Shown: positions 17,541 through 26,000 of the stretch, one piece after another
Layout of the letters: every line of letters starts with the position of its first letter
Numbering within the stretch: position 1 is the first letter of the stretch
Assembly: GCF_028823635.1 (NCBI RefSeq)
Contig: NZ_JAPEHU010000002.1
Coordinates: 124,001-188,000, forward strand
Source of the DNA: Demequina sp. B12
GTDB taxonomy: Bacteria; Actinomycetota; Actinomycetes; Actinomycetales; Demequinaceae
Direction: 5' to 3'
DNA: 64,000 nucleotides
Program-made: the position numbers and the translations under genes
The notes under the pieces: model-generated
Seen by the model: only the letters and a program-made list of their open reading frames with translations
What the model was told of the DNA's origin: nothing
The model's database searches: none

Positions 17541-18206
17541 CTACGTTTGCCGGTTGACCATCTCGTTGATCCAAGCCGGCGCATACGGGGACGTGCAGTT
17601 CGGCGGCGTCGGATAGTCCTTGAGGACTTCGAGGCGCTCCCCAACGTCGAGTGCTCGGTCCCGCAGGTCGGCGTTTTCGATCCCGATGTTCGCGAGCGTG
17701 TTGTTCATCTCCCACTGGAGACGGTCGGGTGCGTCCTTCATGTCCTGTTCGATCAGGGTCAACAGGGCCGGCATGTCGAGACCTTCGGGGGATTTGCGCA
17801 CGCGGAGTGACGTGAGCGCCCAACCTGCAGCCGCCACCATCGGATCCTTGTCGTCGAACCAGGCCACCCGCAGATCCTCCATGTGAGGGCTTTTCGCCAC
17901 CACATAGTTGATGAGCCAGTCGCGGACCTTGGGGATACGCGCGTCTCGCATCATGGCGTCCAGCTCGGCAGCAGAGAAGTTCTTCGGTCGACAGATCAAC
18001 AAAGACACCAGGCGAGCCGCGGAGTCGCCCGAAGCCCACAACTCCAGCGCAAGATCGTGGTTGGTCTTGACCGACTTCGCGATGGCACGCACCTTGGTGA
18101 GGTTCACGGCGTGATCGTCGCCGTGGCGCTGGTTGACCGCCAGGATCTTGGGGTCCTCGAGGTCGGCGAGAGCCGCCATGACTGCGGGGACAGTAGCTTC
18201 TGTCAT
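17541..18206 (-). CDS. DNA alkylation repair family protein (AlkD-like HEAT repeats)
   Basis: The 221-aa product is alpha-helical and resembles the DNA alkylation repair (AlkD-like) family: a run of HEAT-type helices including LLICRPKNFSAAELDAMM, VRDWLINYVVAKSPHMEDL and DPMVAAAGWALTSLRV. AlkD enzymes excise 3-methyl- and 7-methyl-purines without base flipping; whether this distant member is catalytic cannot be judged. It is the last gene of a three-gene minus-strand unit with a small membrane protein and a glutathione peroxidase, pointing to stress defence. Confidence 0.75.
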   Translation of the reverse strand: MTEATVPAVMAALADLEDPKILAVNQRHGDDHAVNLTKVRAIAKSVKTNHDLALELWASGDSAARLVSLLICRPKNFSAAELDAMMRDARIPKVRDWLINYVVAKSPHMEDLRVAWFDDKDPMVAAAGWALTSLRVRKSPEGLDMPALLTLIEQDMKDAPDRLQWEMNNTLANIGIENADLRDRALDVGERLEVLKDYPTPPNCTSPYAPAWINEMVNRQT

Positions 18207-18232
18207 GGGTGCAGGTTCCTCAGTGCTGGTGG

Positions 18233-18670
18233 CTACTTTGCCTGTGAGTCCGCGATGATCCGTGCGATCCGGTCTGCTTCCTCAGGCTCCACAAGATAGT
18301 CATGACGACCAGCGTGGTTGTCACGCAGCGTGATCGACGCGCCGTCGGGGGTATCCCGGCGGTTCATCAGGCGTACAACGGTGCGGCGTCGGTTCATGCC
18401 CCACAGCCAGAACACGATTCCTGCAGGTACCAGCAAGATGAGTGCCCAAATGATGGATGCGAGCAGCGAGTTCTCCACGTGGTCCGTCGTCGTCATGACT
18501 CGGTAGGTGTTGACGGCGTAGAAGAGCACCAGAAGCACAGGAACCCAAGCCGCCCAGGGGCTGCGGTGTTGGAAGACGCTGACTTTCGAGTCGGTGACGG
18601 CGAGTTCCCAGTAGCGGTCACGTAGATCCTTGGCCGACAGTTCCTTGCCGCCCGAGTCGATCCGGCTCAT
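18233..18670 (-). CDS. Two-span membrane protein of unknown function
   Basis: The 145-aa product begins MSRIDSGGKELSAKDLRDRY and has two hydrophobic segments (WVPVLLVLFYAVNTYRV and SIIWALILLVPAGIVFWLWG), with soluble basic ends (NRRRTVVRLMNRR). No family is recognised. Its start overlaps the glutathione peroxidase stop by 4 nt, so the two are co-translated. Some role in redox or envelope stress may be inferred from context only. Confidence 0.8.
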   Translation of the reverse strand: MSRIDSGGKELSAKDLRDRYWELAVTDSKVSVFQHRSPWAAWVPVLLVLFYAVNTYRVMTTTDHVENSLLASIIWALILLVPAGIVFWLWGMNRRRTVVRLMNRRDTPDGASITLRDNHAGRHDYLVEPEEADRIARIIADSQAK

Positions 18671-19161
18671 GCGTGTGCCTCCGTGGTGAGTGCTTTTTCA
18701 ATGTCTGCGGCGATCTGCTCGGGCTCCGTGTTGGATCCGTAACGCGCGATCACGTGTCCGTCCCTGCCCACCAGAAACTTGGTGAAGTTCCACTTGATGG
18801 CAGAGCCCAGCATTCCGCCAGCTTCCGATTTGAGCCACTGATACACCGGGTGCGCGTTCTTGCCGTTGACGTCCACCTTTGCGAACATCGGGAAACTCAC
18901 ACCGTAGTTCGCTTGGCAGAACTCGCCGATCTCTTCTTCCGTGCCGGACTCCTGTGACCCAAACTGGTTGCACGGGAACCCCAACACGGCGAAGCCTTGC
19001 TCCGAGTAGCCCTTGTACAGGGTTTCGAGGCCGGCGTACTGCGGCGTAAAGCCACATTTCGATGCCGTGTTCACGACCAGCACCACCTCACCGGCAAAAT
19101 CTGCAAGGCTGCGTTCTTTGCCGGACAGGGACGTCGCTGTGAAGTCGTGCAAGGTTGGCAT
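18667..19161 (-). CDS. Glutathione peroxidase family thiol peroxidase
   Basis: The 164-aa product begins MPTLHDFTATSLSGKERSL and carries the catalytic tetrad C36 (ASKCGFTP), Q66 (FPCNQFG), W124 and N125 (KWNFTKF). Cys replaces selenocysteine, as in most bacteria, where the enzyme usually takes electrons from thioredoxin to reduce hydroperoxides. The ATG at 19161 matches the family start, though GGAGG ends only 1 nt upstream; an in-frame TTG at 19182 is the alternative. It is first in an operon with a membrane protein and an AlkD-like gene. Confidence 0.93.
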   Translation of the reverse strand: MPTLHDFTATSLSGKERSLADFAGEVVLVVNTASKCGFTPQYAGLETLYKGYSEQGFAVLGFPCNQFGSQESGTEEEIGEFCQANYGVSFPMFAKVDVNGKNAHPVYQWLKSEAGGMLGSAIKWNFTKFLVGRDGHVIARYGSNTEPEQIAADIEKALTTEAHA

Positions 19162-19198
19162 GCCTCCATGGTCGCACAGCAAGGTCCCGGTTCCCAGA

Positions 19199-19204
19199 TA
19201 CTGT
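19199..19204 (+). promoter_or_regulatory. -10 element of SGNH hydrolase gene (leaderless)
   Basis: TACTGT lies 7 nt before the ATG at 19212, with no ribosome binding site. The overlapping bottom-strand TATCTG (19195-19200) could serve the divergent peroxidase operon, making CAGATACTGT a two-way -10. Confidence 0.45.
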
Positions 19205-19211
19205 GGCCCGT

Positions 19212-19970
19212 ATGCGCATTGCTTCGATCGGGGACAGCTTTACCGAAGGTGTGGGGGACGACCTTCCCCACGGTGGTGTTCGCGGGTGGGCGGACCTTGT
19301 CGCGGCGGGGCTTGCCGCCGGTCTCGACGAGCCAGTCGAGTACGTCAATGTCGCCATCCGTGGCCGCTTGATCGAGCCGATCGTCCACGAACAGCTCGAG
19401 CACGTGTTGGGCCTGGACCCTCTGCCCACGGTGGTGACGTTTAATGGCGGCGGCAACGACATGATGAGGCCTGGGTTCGATCTTGACCGCATCATGGAGT
19501 TGATCGAGATGTCGATTGACCGGTGCGACGCCGCTGGCGTTGAACTTCTGCTGCTCTCCGGAGGCGACCCCACGGCTCGCTTACCGCGTGGAGCGATGAT
19601 GAGCCAACGGGGGAAAATCTACCTCGACGCCGTCGCGGAGCTCCTCGAGCGACGTCCTGATCAGCCGTTCGTCGACAACTGGTCTGACACCGAGCTGGCG
19701 CGTGCTCCGTACTGGTCTGCCGACCGCTTGCATTTGAACGCTCTGGGGCACTCCCGTGTTGCTGCCCGCGTGCTGACACACCTGGGGGTAGAGACAGCGT
19801 TGCCGGCGGCTGACGGGGAAGAGGTCGTGGCAACCGGGGCGCTTGCAGAGGCGCGCTACTACGCCACATACGTGCTGCCCTGGCTGGGGCGACGTCTGAC
19901 ACGGCGCTCTTCAGGGGACGGGCGCGAACCGAAACACCCCACCTGGACTCGGATCACACCGCTGACCTGA
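19212..19970 (+). CDS. SGNH/GDSL hydrolase family protein
   Basis: The 252-aa product begins MRIASIGDSFTEGVGDD, with the Ser of GDSFTEG as nucleophile. It has GGNDM (block III Gly-Asn) and DRLHLNALGH (catalytic Asp-x-x-His). No signal peptide is present, so it acts in the cytoplasm. SGNH enzymes are esterases, lipases or deacetylases; the substrate is unknown. It is divergent from the peroxidase operon and likely translated from a leaderless message. Confidence 0.9.
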   Translation: MRIASIGDSFTEGVGDDLPHGGVRGWADLVAAGLAAGLDEPVEYVNVAIRGRLIEPIVHEQLEHVLGLDPLPTVVTFNGGGNDMMRPGFDLDRIMELIEMSIDRCDAAGVELLLLSGGDPTARLPRGAMMSQRGKIYLDAVAELLERRPDQPFVDNWSDTELARAPYWSADRLHLNALGHSRVAARVLTHLGVETALPAADGEEVVATGALAEARYYATYVLPWLGRRLTRRSSGDGREPKHPTWTRITPLT

Positions 19971-19981
19971 CGCGTGGTCCC

Positions 19982-20013
19982 GGCCCTAGGGCTCAGGGCC
20001 ACGCGCCGTGGCC
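19982..20013. terminator. Bidirectional terminator-like hairpins
   Basis: Two mutually exclusive stems lie between convergent genes: GGCCCT/AGGGCC (19982-20000) and GGCCACG-cgc-CGTGGCC (19997-20013). Neither has a U-run. Confidence 0.45.
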
Positions 20014-20032
20014 GGTGGTGTGCTCGCTTTCG

Positions 20033-21502
20033 CTAGTGCGCGGCGACGGCAGGGCCGTCAGCTGACTCGGGCTTGCGGATCAAGGTGGCAAGTCCGATGC
20101 CGCAGGTGGCGATGATCGCGCCAATCAGGAAGGCGGTCGTGATGCCCTCAGCGTGGGCTGCCGTTTCTGAAGCCCCCGCTGCTTCCTGCGACACCATCAC
20201 TGCTGTCATCGACGCCACAAAGAGTGCGGTGCCCGCGGCCGCCGCTACTTGTTGGATGGTCGACACGATGGCGGAGCCGTGCGAGTACAGGTGCCGGGGT
20301 AGCGACCCCAGCGACGCGGTGAACAGCGGCGTGAAGATCAGGGCAAGGCCCACGGACATGGTGATGTGAATCGCAAGCACCACCCACCAGGCCGTCGTCT
20401 CGCCCAGGATCAGCGCTGCCGACCACAATGCGATCGATACCAGCACCGTGCCCGGGATGAGGAGTGCGCGTGGCCCGATCTTGTCGTATGCGCGGCCTAC
20501 CGGCGTGGCCAGTAGTCCCATGGTGAGGCCGCCGGGCAAGAGCAGCAGACCCGCCTGGAGCACTGTCATGCCAAGGACGCCCTGCGTATACAGCGGGAGC
20601 AGGATGATGGTGCCGAACAGCGACATCATGCACACGACAAACATCGCGGTCGACACTGCGAAGGTACGTGACGCGAAGGTCCTGAGATCAAGCAACGCCC
20701 GGTCTTGCCGTTGGAGCGCGATCTGACGCCAGACAAACAGGCCGATGACCCCGGCTCCCACGGCGCAGTAGCTGATGGCCACGGCAATATTGCCCTCTGC
20801 GGACTCGCCGATGAGGCTCAAGCCGTAGACCAGGGTGCCGAACCCCACTGCCGACAACAGGACGGAGAACCCGTCCAAGGGCGTCTTCTTGGGCTCATTG
20901 GTGGACCGCATCGACATGATGCCGAAGACCAGCACGGTGATCGCCACAGGCAAGACAGCGACGTACAGGAAGCGCCATGACAGGAAGGCCAGAATGAGGC
21001 CAGAGATCGTGGGACCGATGGCGGGCGCCACGGAGATCACCATGCCGATGGTGCCCATGCGCTTGCCACGTTCCTTTTCGGGAACGAGGGAGATCACGGT
21101 CGTCATGAGCAGCGGCAGCATCACGGCAGTACCGCATGCTTGCACGATGCGTGCCAGTAGCAGCACCTCGAAGCCCGGCGCGATAGCGGCCATGGCAGTG
21201 CCCGCGACAAACACGGACATCGCGATGATGTACAGCGGTCGGGTGGGGAACCGCTGGAGCAGGAACCCCGTGATCGGAATCACGACGGCCATCGTCAAGA
21301 GGAATGCGGTCGTGAGCCATTGGGCGTCGATCGCGGTGATGCCCAAGTCCGTCATGAGGTGAGGAATGGCAACACCCATGATGGTTTCGTTCAAGATCAC
21401 CGTGAATGCCGAGATGATGAGGACCCGGATGACAAGGTTGTCCCGGGCGGTCGTGGACTCGGTATCAGTGGAGACGGCGGTGCGGGCCGCAGCGTCAGTC
21501 AT
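20033..21502 (-). CDS. MFS drug-efflux transporter (DHA2/EmrB-like)
   Basis: The 489-aa product is highly hydrophobic with about 14 predicted spans. It contains the EmrB-type start (NETIMGVAIPHLMTDLGIT), DAQWLTTAFLLTMAV, and the export motif C region VAPAIGPTISGLI. It is a likely proton-driven multidrug exporter in the membrane. The ATG at 21502 fits the family start and has AAAGG about 10 nt upstream; a longer upstream extension is arginine-rich and rejected. It is monocistronic with its own promoter; no adjacent dedicated regulator is seen. Confidence 0.9.
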   Translation of the reverse strand: MTDAAARTAVSTDTESTTARDNLVIRVLIISAFTVILNETIMGVAIPHLMTDLGITAIDAQWLTTAFLLTMAVVIPITGFLLQRFPTRPLYIIAMSVFVAGTAMAAIAPGFEVLLLARIVQACGTAVMLPLLMTTVISLVPEKERGKRMGTIGMVISVAPAIGPTISGLILAFLSWRFLYVAVLPVAITVLVFGIMSMRSTNEPKKTPLDGFSVLLSAVGFGTLVYGLSLIGESAEGNIAVAISYCAVGAGVIGLFVWRQIALQRQDRALLDLRTFASRTFAVSTAMFVVCMMSLFGTIILLPLYTQGVLGMTVLQAGLLLLPGGLTMGLLATPVGRAYDKIGPRALLIPGTVLVSIALWSAALILGETTAWWVVLAIHITMSVGLALIFTPLFTASLGSLPRHLYSHGSAIVSTIQQVAAAAGTALFVASMTAVMVSQEAAGASETAAHAEGITTAFLIGAIIATCGIGLATLIRKPESADGPAVAAH

Positions 21503-21629
21503 GCGAGAGTGCCTTTCTGGTCGACACGTGGGTGCGGATCGGATCCGCACAGACAGCGCGCATCGACGGGGACATTCAGTATTCTCGCACCGAGGTGTGA
21601 CATCCCGAAAGCCCCGGGGTGCAAGCGAC

Positions 21630-22466
21630 CTAAATCAGGCCCAGTTCTCGGAACGCTGACACGAGACCGTTGTCGCGCGGAGGCCGTGCCACGACATCGG
21701 CGTGCGCCATCAGTTCAGGCAGCGCACCTTCGACGACGATGGCCGTGGCGGCTCCTGCCAGCATTTCGAGGTCGTTGGGACCATCACCTGCAGCGACGAC
21801 GTTCTCCGGCCGGACGCCCAGTGCAACTCTGGCTGCTTCCATGCCGACAGCCTTGGTGATGTGCGTGAGGTGAATCTCACCGGTGCGCTCGCCCAGCGAC
21901 TCGTTGGAGCCCGCGACTACGGACACCTCGGGACCAATCTCTGCCACCACATCGGCCATCAGCCCACCGGAGTTGAACACAAAGATCTTGGCGCAATCGT
22001 GCTCGCCCAACGCATCACTGACGACCAAAGCGCCGCGGAACACTTCCCATGCCTGGTGACGCTCCTTGGTGGCCGCAGGCCCGGGCGCCAACGTGTCGAG
22101 CAGTTGCTCCACCGCCGCGGACGCGTACATCGCTTGAGGTGCCTCCAGGGCATAAGTCGCCCCATGGCTCTCGAGAACCTCGACGGCTCGGCGCGTGACC
22201 TCCTGCGGGAACAACGTGCTCGTGATGATGTCGCCACCGATGTCGACGCGTGCGCCAGCTGAACTCACAATGCCGTCAAAACCGGCTGCCGTCAGCAGGG
22301 GAGAGACAGCACAAGCAGGGCGTCCCGTACACAGCAGCGCATAGTGGCCATTTGCGCGCAGCTCGCGGACAGCCTCCACGTGGGCAGGGGGGACCACGCC
22401 ATGGTCCGCATACGTGCCGTCCACGTCCAAGAAGACAGCGCGGTGAGAATCCTCAGCAAAAGTCAC
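21630..22466 (-). CDS. HAD-superfamily phosphatase (Cof-type)
   Basis: The 278-aa protein has HAD motif I (FLDVDGTYADHG), motif II in LLCTGRP and motif IV (GDGPNDLEML), with a large C2-type cap between, as in Cof/YidA sugar-phosphate phosphatases. The substrate is unknown. The GTG at 22466 is preferred because it lies exactly 7 nt from a TAGGGT -10 on this strand; the alternative GTG at 22475 overlaps that -10. It is divergent from, and shares a symmetric promoter with, an F420-reductase-like gene. Confidence 0.9.
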   Translation of the reverse strand: MTFAEDSHRAVFLDVDGTYADHGVVPPAHVEAVRELRANGHYALLCTGRPACAVSPLLTAAGFDGIVSSAGARVDIGGDIITSTLFPQEVTRRAVEVLESHGATYALEAPQAMYASAAVEQLLDTLAPGPAATKERHQAWEVFRGALVVSDALGEHDCAKIFVFNSGGLMADVVAEIGPEVSVVAGSNESLGERTGEIHLTHITKAVGMEAARVALGVRPENVVAAGDGPNDLEMLAGAATAIVVEGALPELMAHADVVARPPRDNGLVSAFRELGLI

Positions 22467-22469
22467 GAG

Positions 22470-22504
22470 AGTCACCCTAACTGTGTGCGTCGCCTAGGGT
22501 GACT
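22470..22504. promoter_or_regulatory. Mirror-symmetric divergent leaderless promoter
   Basis: AGTCACCCTA (22470-22479) and TAGGGTGACT (22495-22504) form a perfect 10-bp inverted repeat around a 15-nt spacer. Each arm holds an outward-facing TAGGGT -10, and each is followed by exactly 7 nt and a GTG (22466 on the minus strand, 22508 on the plus strand). Confidence 0.65.
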
Positions 22505-22507
22505 TCC

Positions 22508-23131
22508 GTGACCGACTCGAGACTTACCGTAGGGATCCTGGGCGCCGGCCGCGTCGGAAAGGCCATCGCCGCGCTGCTTCGCACCGCCGGCTATGACGTG
22601 GCGATGGCGGGCTCGCTCGACGACCCTGGCACTGTGGTGAGCGCCGATGTCGTGGTGCTGGCAGTGCCCCTGCACCAGTACCGCAACCTCCCGGACCTGG
22701 CTGGGACTCTCGTGATCGATGCGATGAACTACTGGTGGGAACTCGACGGCTCCCGGCCCGAGTTTGAAGACGCGACCACGTCATCGTCCGAAGTTGTGGC
22801 ACTCCACCTCCCCGGGGCGCGCATCGTGAAGACACTCAACCATCTCAGTGGCTACGCCCTGGAAGAGCTGGCGCGCCCTCGTGGCAGCGCGGACAGGATT
22901 GCGGTCGCGGTAGCCGGCGACGACTCCGCCGACACTGAGGTCGTGGCCACCCTGGTCGACCACATGGGCTTCGAGCCGGTCCGCGCGGGGAAACTCGCAT
23001 ACGGCGTGAAGTTCGAGCCGCTGACAGAGGCCTTTGGTGCCGATGCTTCCGCAGCCGAGCTGCACGACATGCTTGAGCGGTTTTGGGGCTCTCAACGCGG
23101 GCGGGTAGTAGCCCGCGCTCGCGGCTTGTAG
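22508..23131 (+). CDS. NADP oxidoreductase, F420-dependent reductase family (Rossmann)
   Basis: The 207-aa product begins MTDSRLTVGILGAGRVGKAI, a Rossmann dinucleotide fold (GxGxxG) similar to the NADPH:F420 oxidoreductase/NpdG family. VVLAVPLHQYRNLPDL and VIDAMNYWWELDG follow. It probably transfers hydride to or from NAD(P)H; whether F420 is the partner is unknown, as no F420 biosynthesis genes are in the window. GTG 22508 fits the leaderless signature; GTG 22499 is the alternative. Confidence 0.82.
   Translation: MTDSRLTVGILGAGRVGKAIAALLRTAGYDVAMAGSLDDPGTVVSADVVVLAVPLHQYRNLPDLAGTLVIDAMNYWWELDGSRPEFEDATTSSSEVVALHLPGARIVKTLNHLSGYALEELARPRGSADRIAVAVAGDDSADTEVVATLVDHMGFEPVRAGKLAYGVKFEPLTEAFGADASAAELHDMLERFWGSQRGRVVARARGL
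23096..23117 (+). terminator. Hairpin at the 3' end of the F420-reductase-like gene
   Basis: CGCGGGC (23096-23102) pairs with GCCCGCG (23111-23117) around an 8-nt loop. It lies within the last codons of the gene and before a convergent gene, so it may terminate transcription. There is no U-run. Confidence 0.35.
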
Positions 23132-23156
23132 GGCTCGGACGTGGGAGCGAGCGCCG

Positions 23157-23468
23157 TTAGGAGGAGCGAGGCGCCGGCCATTCGATGGTGAAGCCGGGGT
23201 CGTCACAGCGGCGCAGGTAGCGCGCAAGGTAGGGGCAGGCAGGAACGACGACCGTGTCACGCGTGGCGAGGTCTGCCATGGCCCCGGCGGCCAGCTCGCG
23301 AGCGACCCCGGTTCCATGGAACTCTTCGGGGACCTCGGTGTGAGTCAAGATGGTCCGCGGGCCCTCGACGACAAACTCAATGAACCCCAGAAGATCGCCG
23401 TTGAGAGAGTACTCGTAACGGGAACTGGCGTCGCTACGAACGACGTCTGAGTCACTGTGAAGAGTCAT
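23157..23468 (-). CDS. GNAT-like N-acetyltransferase (YjdJ type)
   Basis: The 103-aa protein matches the small Gcn5-related acetyltransferase family (YjdJ/CG type): RYEYSLNGDLLGFIEFV, ILTHTEVPEEFHGTGVARELA with the acetyl-CoA pyrophosphate loop, and CPYLARYLRR near the end. The substrate is unknown. The ATG has AAGGA 7 nt upstream. It is monocistronic and convergent with the F420-reductase-like gene. Confidence 0.88.
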   Translation of the reverse strand: MTLHSDSDVVRSDASSRYEYSLNGDLLGFIEFVVEGPRTILTHTEVPEEFHGTGVARELAAGAMADLATRDTVVVPACPYLARYLRRCDDPGFTIEWPAPRSS

Positions 23469-23556
23469 CTAGGTCCTTACTCACCAGGGGGCTGTCACGA
23501 GGCTAGCGCCCGATCATTGCCAGTTGCACCCACTGCAACACACTTGTGACCTCTGG

Positions 23557-24270
23557 TTACCGTGGCGTGGTCGGTTTGTCTCTATTTCGTGACGTTTGTG
23601 ACGGCAGGGTGCCGCCCGCCGCGAGCTTCATGACGGCACTCGAGAAGTCGACCGTCACCTCGCGGCCTGCGTCAGAGCCGAACTCGTGGCTATAGGTGTC
23701 CCAGGTCTCACCGCGGACGGCACGAGCAAACCCGGACTCCATCAGCAACACGAGTTCCTGTGCTGCACGGTCAATCCGGGACCCCAACGCAGGATCGTTC
23801 ATGTCTTCGGGCGCCGCGAAGAGACTGGTCGGCACCGGCAGCGCACGCAAGTACGCGAACATGCCGCGCACTTCTTGGTCGATCACCAGAGCATGCCGGG
23901 ACGTTCCCGCCGTCGCCGCCAGCACTGCCGGCTTGCCGATGAGGAGATCGTTGTCGAGAACCTGGAAAAATCCGCTGAAGGCTGCCGATGCGCCGGCCTT
24001 GTAGACCGGTGTTGCTGCGATGACGCCATCGGCTTCGGCAAGCAGGTCGATCGCACGGCGGAAGCCGGGCCCCATGAACTGAGTCGACAGTGCTTGCGGG
24101 AGTTCGGGCAGGAGTTCGCGCAGTTCGACCACGCTGATTTCCACATCGTGCCCGTGCGCCCTGGCAAGCGCGACTGCGCGTTGTGCCGTGCGGTCGGCCA
24201 GCATGCTGGTGGACGAGGGATTCGACACTCCGGCCGACACCACCACGATGCGGTACGTCTCTTGGGTCAT
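23557..24270 (-). CDS. NAD(P)H-dependent FMN reductase (CE1759-type)
   Basis: The 237-aa flavodoxin-fold protein has the flavin phosphate loop near its start (VVVSAGVSNPSSTSMLADR) and the ATPVYKAGASAAFSGFFQ segment of NADPH-dependent FMN reductases that partner LLM monooxygenases. It would supply reduced FMN to the LLM-type enzyme in the same operon. It overlaps the MarR gene by 4 nt (ATGA). The last 25 residues are polar and likely disordered. Confidence 0.9.
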   Translation of the reverse strand: MTQETYRIVVVSAGVSNPSSTSMLADRTAQRAVALARAHGHDVEISVVELRELLPELPQALSTQFMGPGFRRAIDLLAEADGVIAATPVYKAGASAAFSGFFQVLDNDLLIGKPAVLAATAGTSRHALVIDQEVRGMFAYLRALPVPTSLFAAPEDMNDPALGSRIDRAAQELVLLMESGFARAVRGETWDTYSHEFGSDAGREVTVDFSSAVMKLAAGGTLPSQTSRNRDKPTTPR

Positions 24271-24722
24271 GACATCTCCAGTGTTGCAGCGATGAGTTTG
24301 CGGTGAAGCGCCTCAAACGTGGCGATTTCTTCGTCCGTGAACGCGGTCTGCATGACGGTGGCGACGTGAGCGCCGTGGCCCCGACCGATCTTGCGTTGGA
24401 GAGCGACGCCTTCAGGGGTGAGGGATAGGTGAGTGGCCCGAGCATCGGCCGGATCCACGCAGCGACTGATCAGCCCGCGGGAGACAAGACGATCGACCAT
24501 GCGCGACAGTGCGGGCTGGCTCAACAGCACCCCGTGGCCCAGGGCGCTGAGCCTCAACGGCTCCTTCGCTTTGGCCAGGGTGTACAGCACGTCGTACTCG
24601 CGGACGCTGAGATCGCACCACACATCATGCGCGGCGAAGGTGCGCATCAGCACGGCATGGGTGGTCATGGCCTGCTCCCATGCGACATTGGCTTCCCGCG
24701 TGCGGCTCTTGGCGCTGGTCAT
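24267..24722 (-). CDS. MarR-family transcriptional regulator
   Basis: The 151-aa product contains the MarR winged-helix core: LSVREYDVLYTLAKAKEPLRL, LLSQPALSRMVDRLVSRGLI (recognition helix) and wing DPADARATHLSLTPEG. It has GAGGA 6 nt before the ATG. Placed between an LLM-type flavin monooxygenase and its FMN reductase, it most likely represses its own operon in response to a small aromatic or oxidant ligand. A palindrome fitting a MarR site lies at 26001-26022 over the operon -10. Confidence 0.92.
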   Translation of the reverse strand: MTSAKSRTREANVAWEQAMTTHAVLMRTFAAHDVWCDLSVREYDVLYTLAKAKEPLRLSALGHGVLLSQPALSRMVDRLVSRGLISRCVDPADARATHLSLTPEGVALQRKIGRGHGAHVATVMQTAFTDEEIATFEALHRKLIAATLEMS

Positions 24723-24729
24723 GGCTTCC

Positions 24730-25917
24730 TCACAAGGTCGGATACACGGCTTGGGTGCCTTCGGAGTCCTGGTAAGGGGAAGCTCCGGTGACGTTGTCGC
24801 CGCGATTAGCGTTGGGGCGTGGCTGCCGGGGCTCACTGTCACCATACTTGGCCTTCACCAGGTCGGCGTGCGAGGGCGGGTTGGCGGGCGCGGCCTGATC
24901 GCGGCGAGACTCGGTCTCCTTGCGCAGCACAGGAACTACTTCTCCGCCCAAGAACTCCAACTGTTCCAGCACCATCTCGACAGGCAGCCCCGCATGGTCG
25001 ATGAGGAACAGCTGGCGCTGGTAATCGCCCACGTACTCGCGGAAGGTGAGGGTCTTGTCGATGACTTCCTGAACAGACCCGACGGCCAGCGGTGTCTGCG
25101 TCGAGAAGTCCTCGAGTGAGGGGCCGTGGCCGTAGACGGGAGACTCGTTGAAGTAGGGGCGGAAGCGGTCGCGGGCCTCCTGCGACGTCTTGCCGATGAA
25201 GGTCTGACCACCCAACCCCACGATCGCGTCCTTGGCGGCGCCGTGGCCGTAGTGTTCGAAGCGTTGGCGGTAGAACTGCACCATGCGCTGGGTGTGTTCC
25301 TTGGGCCAGAAGATGTGGTTCGCGAAGAAACCGTTGCCGTAGTAGGCGGCTTGTTCTGCGATCTCGGGGGTGCGGATCGACCCGTGCCACACGAAGGGGG
25401 GAACGTCGTCCAAAGGGCGGGGAGTGGAAGTGAAGCCTTGGAGGGGTGTGCGGAAGTTTCCTTCCCAGTCGACAACGTCCTCCCGCCACAAACGGTGCAG
25501 CAGGTTGTAGTTCTCCAGGGCGAGGGGCAGTCCTTGGCGAATGTCCTGGCCGAACCAGGGGTAGACCGGACCTGTGTTGCCGCGGCCCAACATGAGGTCC
25601 ATGCGCCCGTGGGTGAGGTGTTGCAGCAGTGCATATTCCTCCGCGATGCGCACAGGATCATTGGTGGTGATCAATGTGGTGGAGGTCGTCACTGTGAGGT
25701 GCTCAGTCTGAGCGGCAATGGACGCGAGCAGCGTGGTGGGGGACGAGGAGAAGAACGGCGGGTTGTGGTGCTCACCGATCGCGAAGACGTCGAGTCCGAC
25801 CTCTTCCGCTTTGAGGGCGATGGCAAGGGTGTTCTTGATGCGCTCGGCCTCGGACGGGGTGTAATCGTTGACAGGGTCGCGGGTGATGTCCGAGACGGAC
25901 ATGATGCCGAACTGCAT
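24730..25917 (-). CDS. LLM-class flavin-dependent oxidoreductase
   Basis: The 395-aa protein begins MQFGIMSVSDITRDP and follows the luciferase-like monooxygenase (TIM barrel) pattern, with VGLDVFAIGEHHNPPFFSSS, HGRMDLMLGRGN and YVGDYQRQLFLIDHAG. It would use FMNH2 from the reductase two genes on to oxidise an unknown substrate. AGGAGG lies 6 nt before the ATG. It leads the LLM-marR-FMN reductase operon. A long polar tail after about residue 345 is probably flexible. Confidence 0.92.
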   Translation of the reverse strand: MQFGIMSVSDITRDPVNDYTPSEAERIKNTLAIALKAEEVGLDVFAIGEHHNPPFFSSSPTTLLASIAAQTEHLTVTTSTTLITTNDPVRIAEEYALLQHLTHGRMDLMLGRGNTGPVYPWFGQDIRQGLPLALENYNLLHRLWREDVVDWEGNFRTPLQGFTSTPRPLDDVPPFVWHGSIRTPEIAEQAAYYGNGFFANHIFWPKEHTQRMVQFYRQRFEHYGHGAAKDAIVGLGGQTFIGKTSQEARDRFRPYFNESPVYGHGPSLEDFSTQTPLAVGSVQEVIDKTLTFREYVGDYQRQLFLIDHAGLPVEMVLEQLEFLGGEVVPVLRKETESRRDQAAPANPPSHADLVKAKYGDSEPRQPRPNANRGDNVTGASPYQDSEGTQAVYPTL

Positions 25918-26000
25918 GGGAGCCTCCTGGGGGTGACGAGCGCGGGACGGATGACGGGCGCCGCGAGGTCTCACGTTGCGGGCCGTCCGCCACTCTCGTA

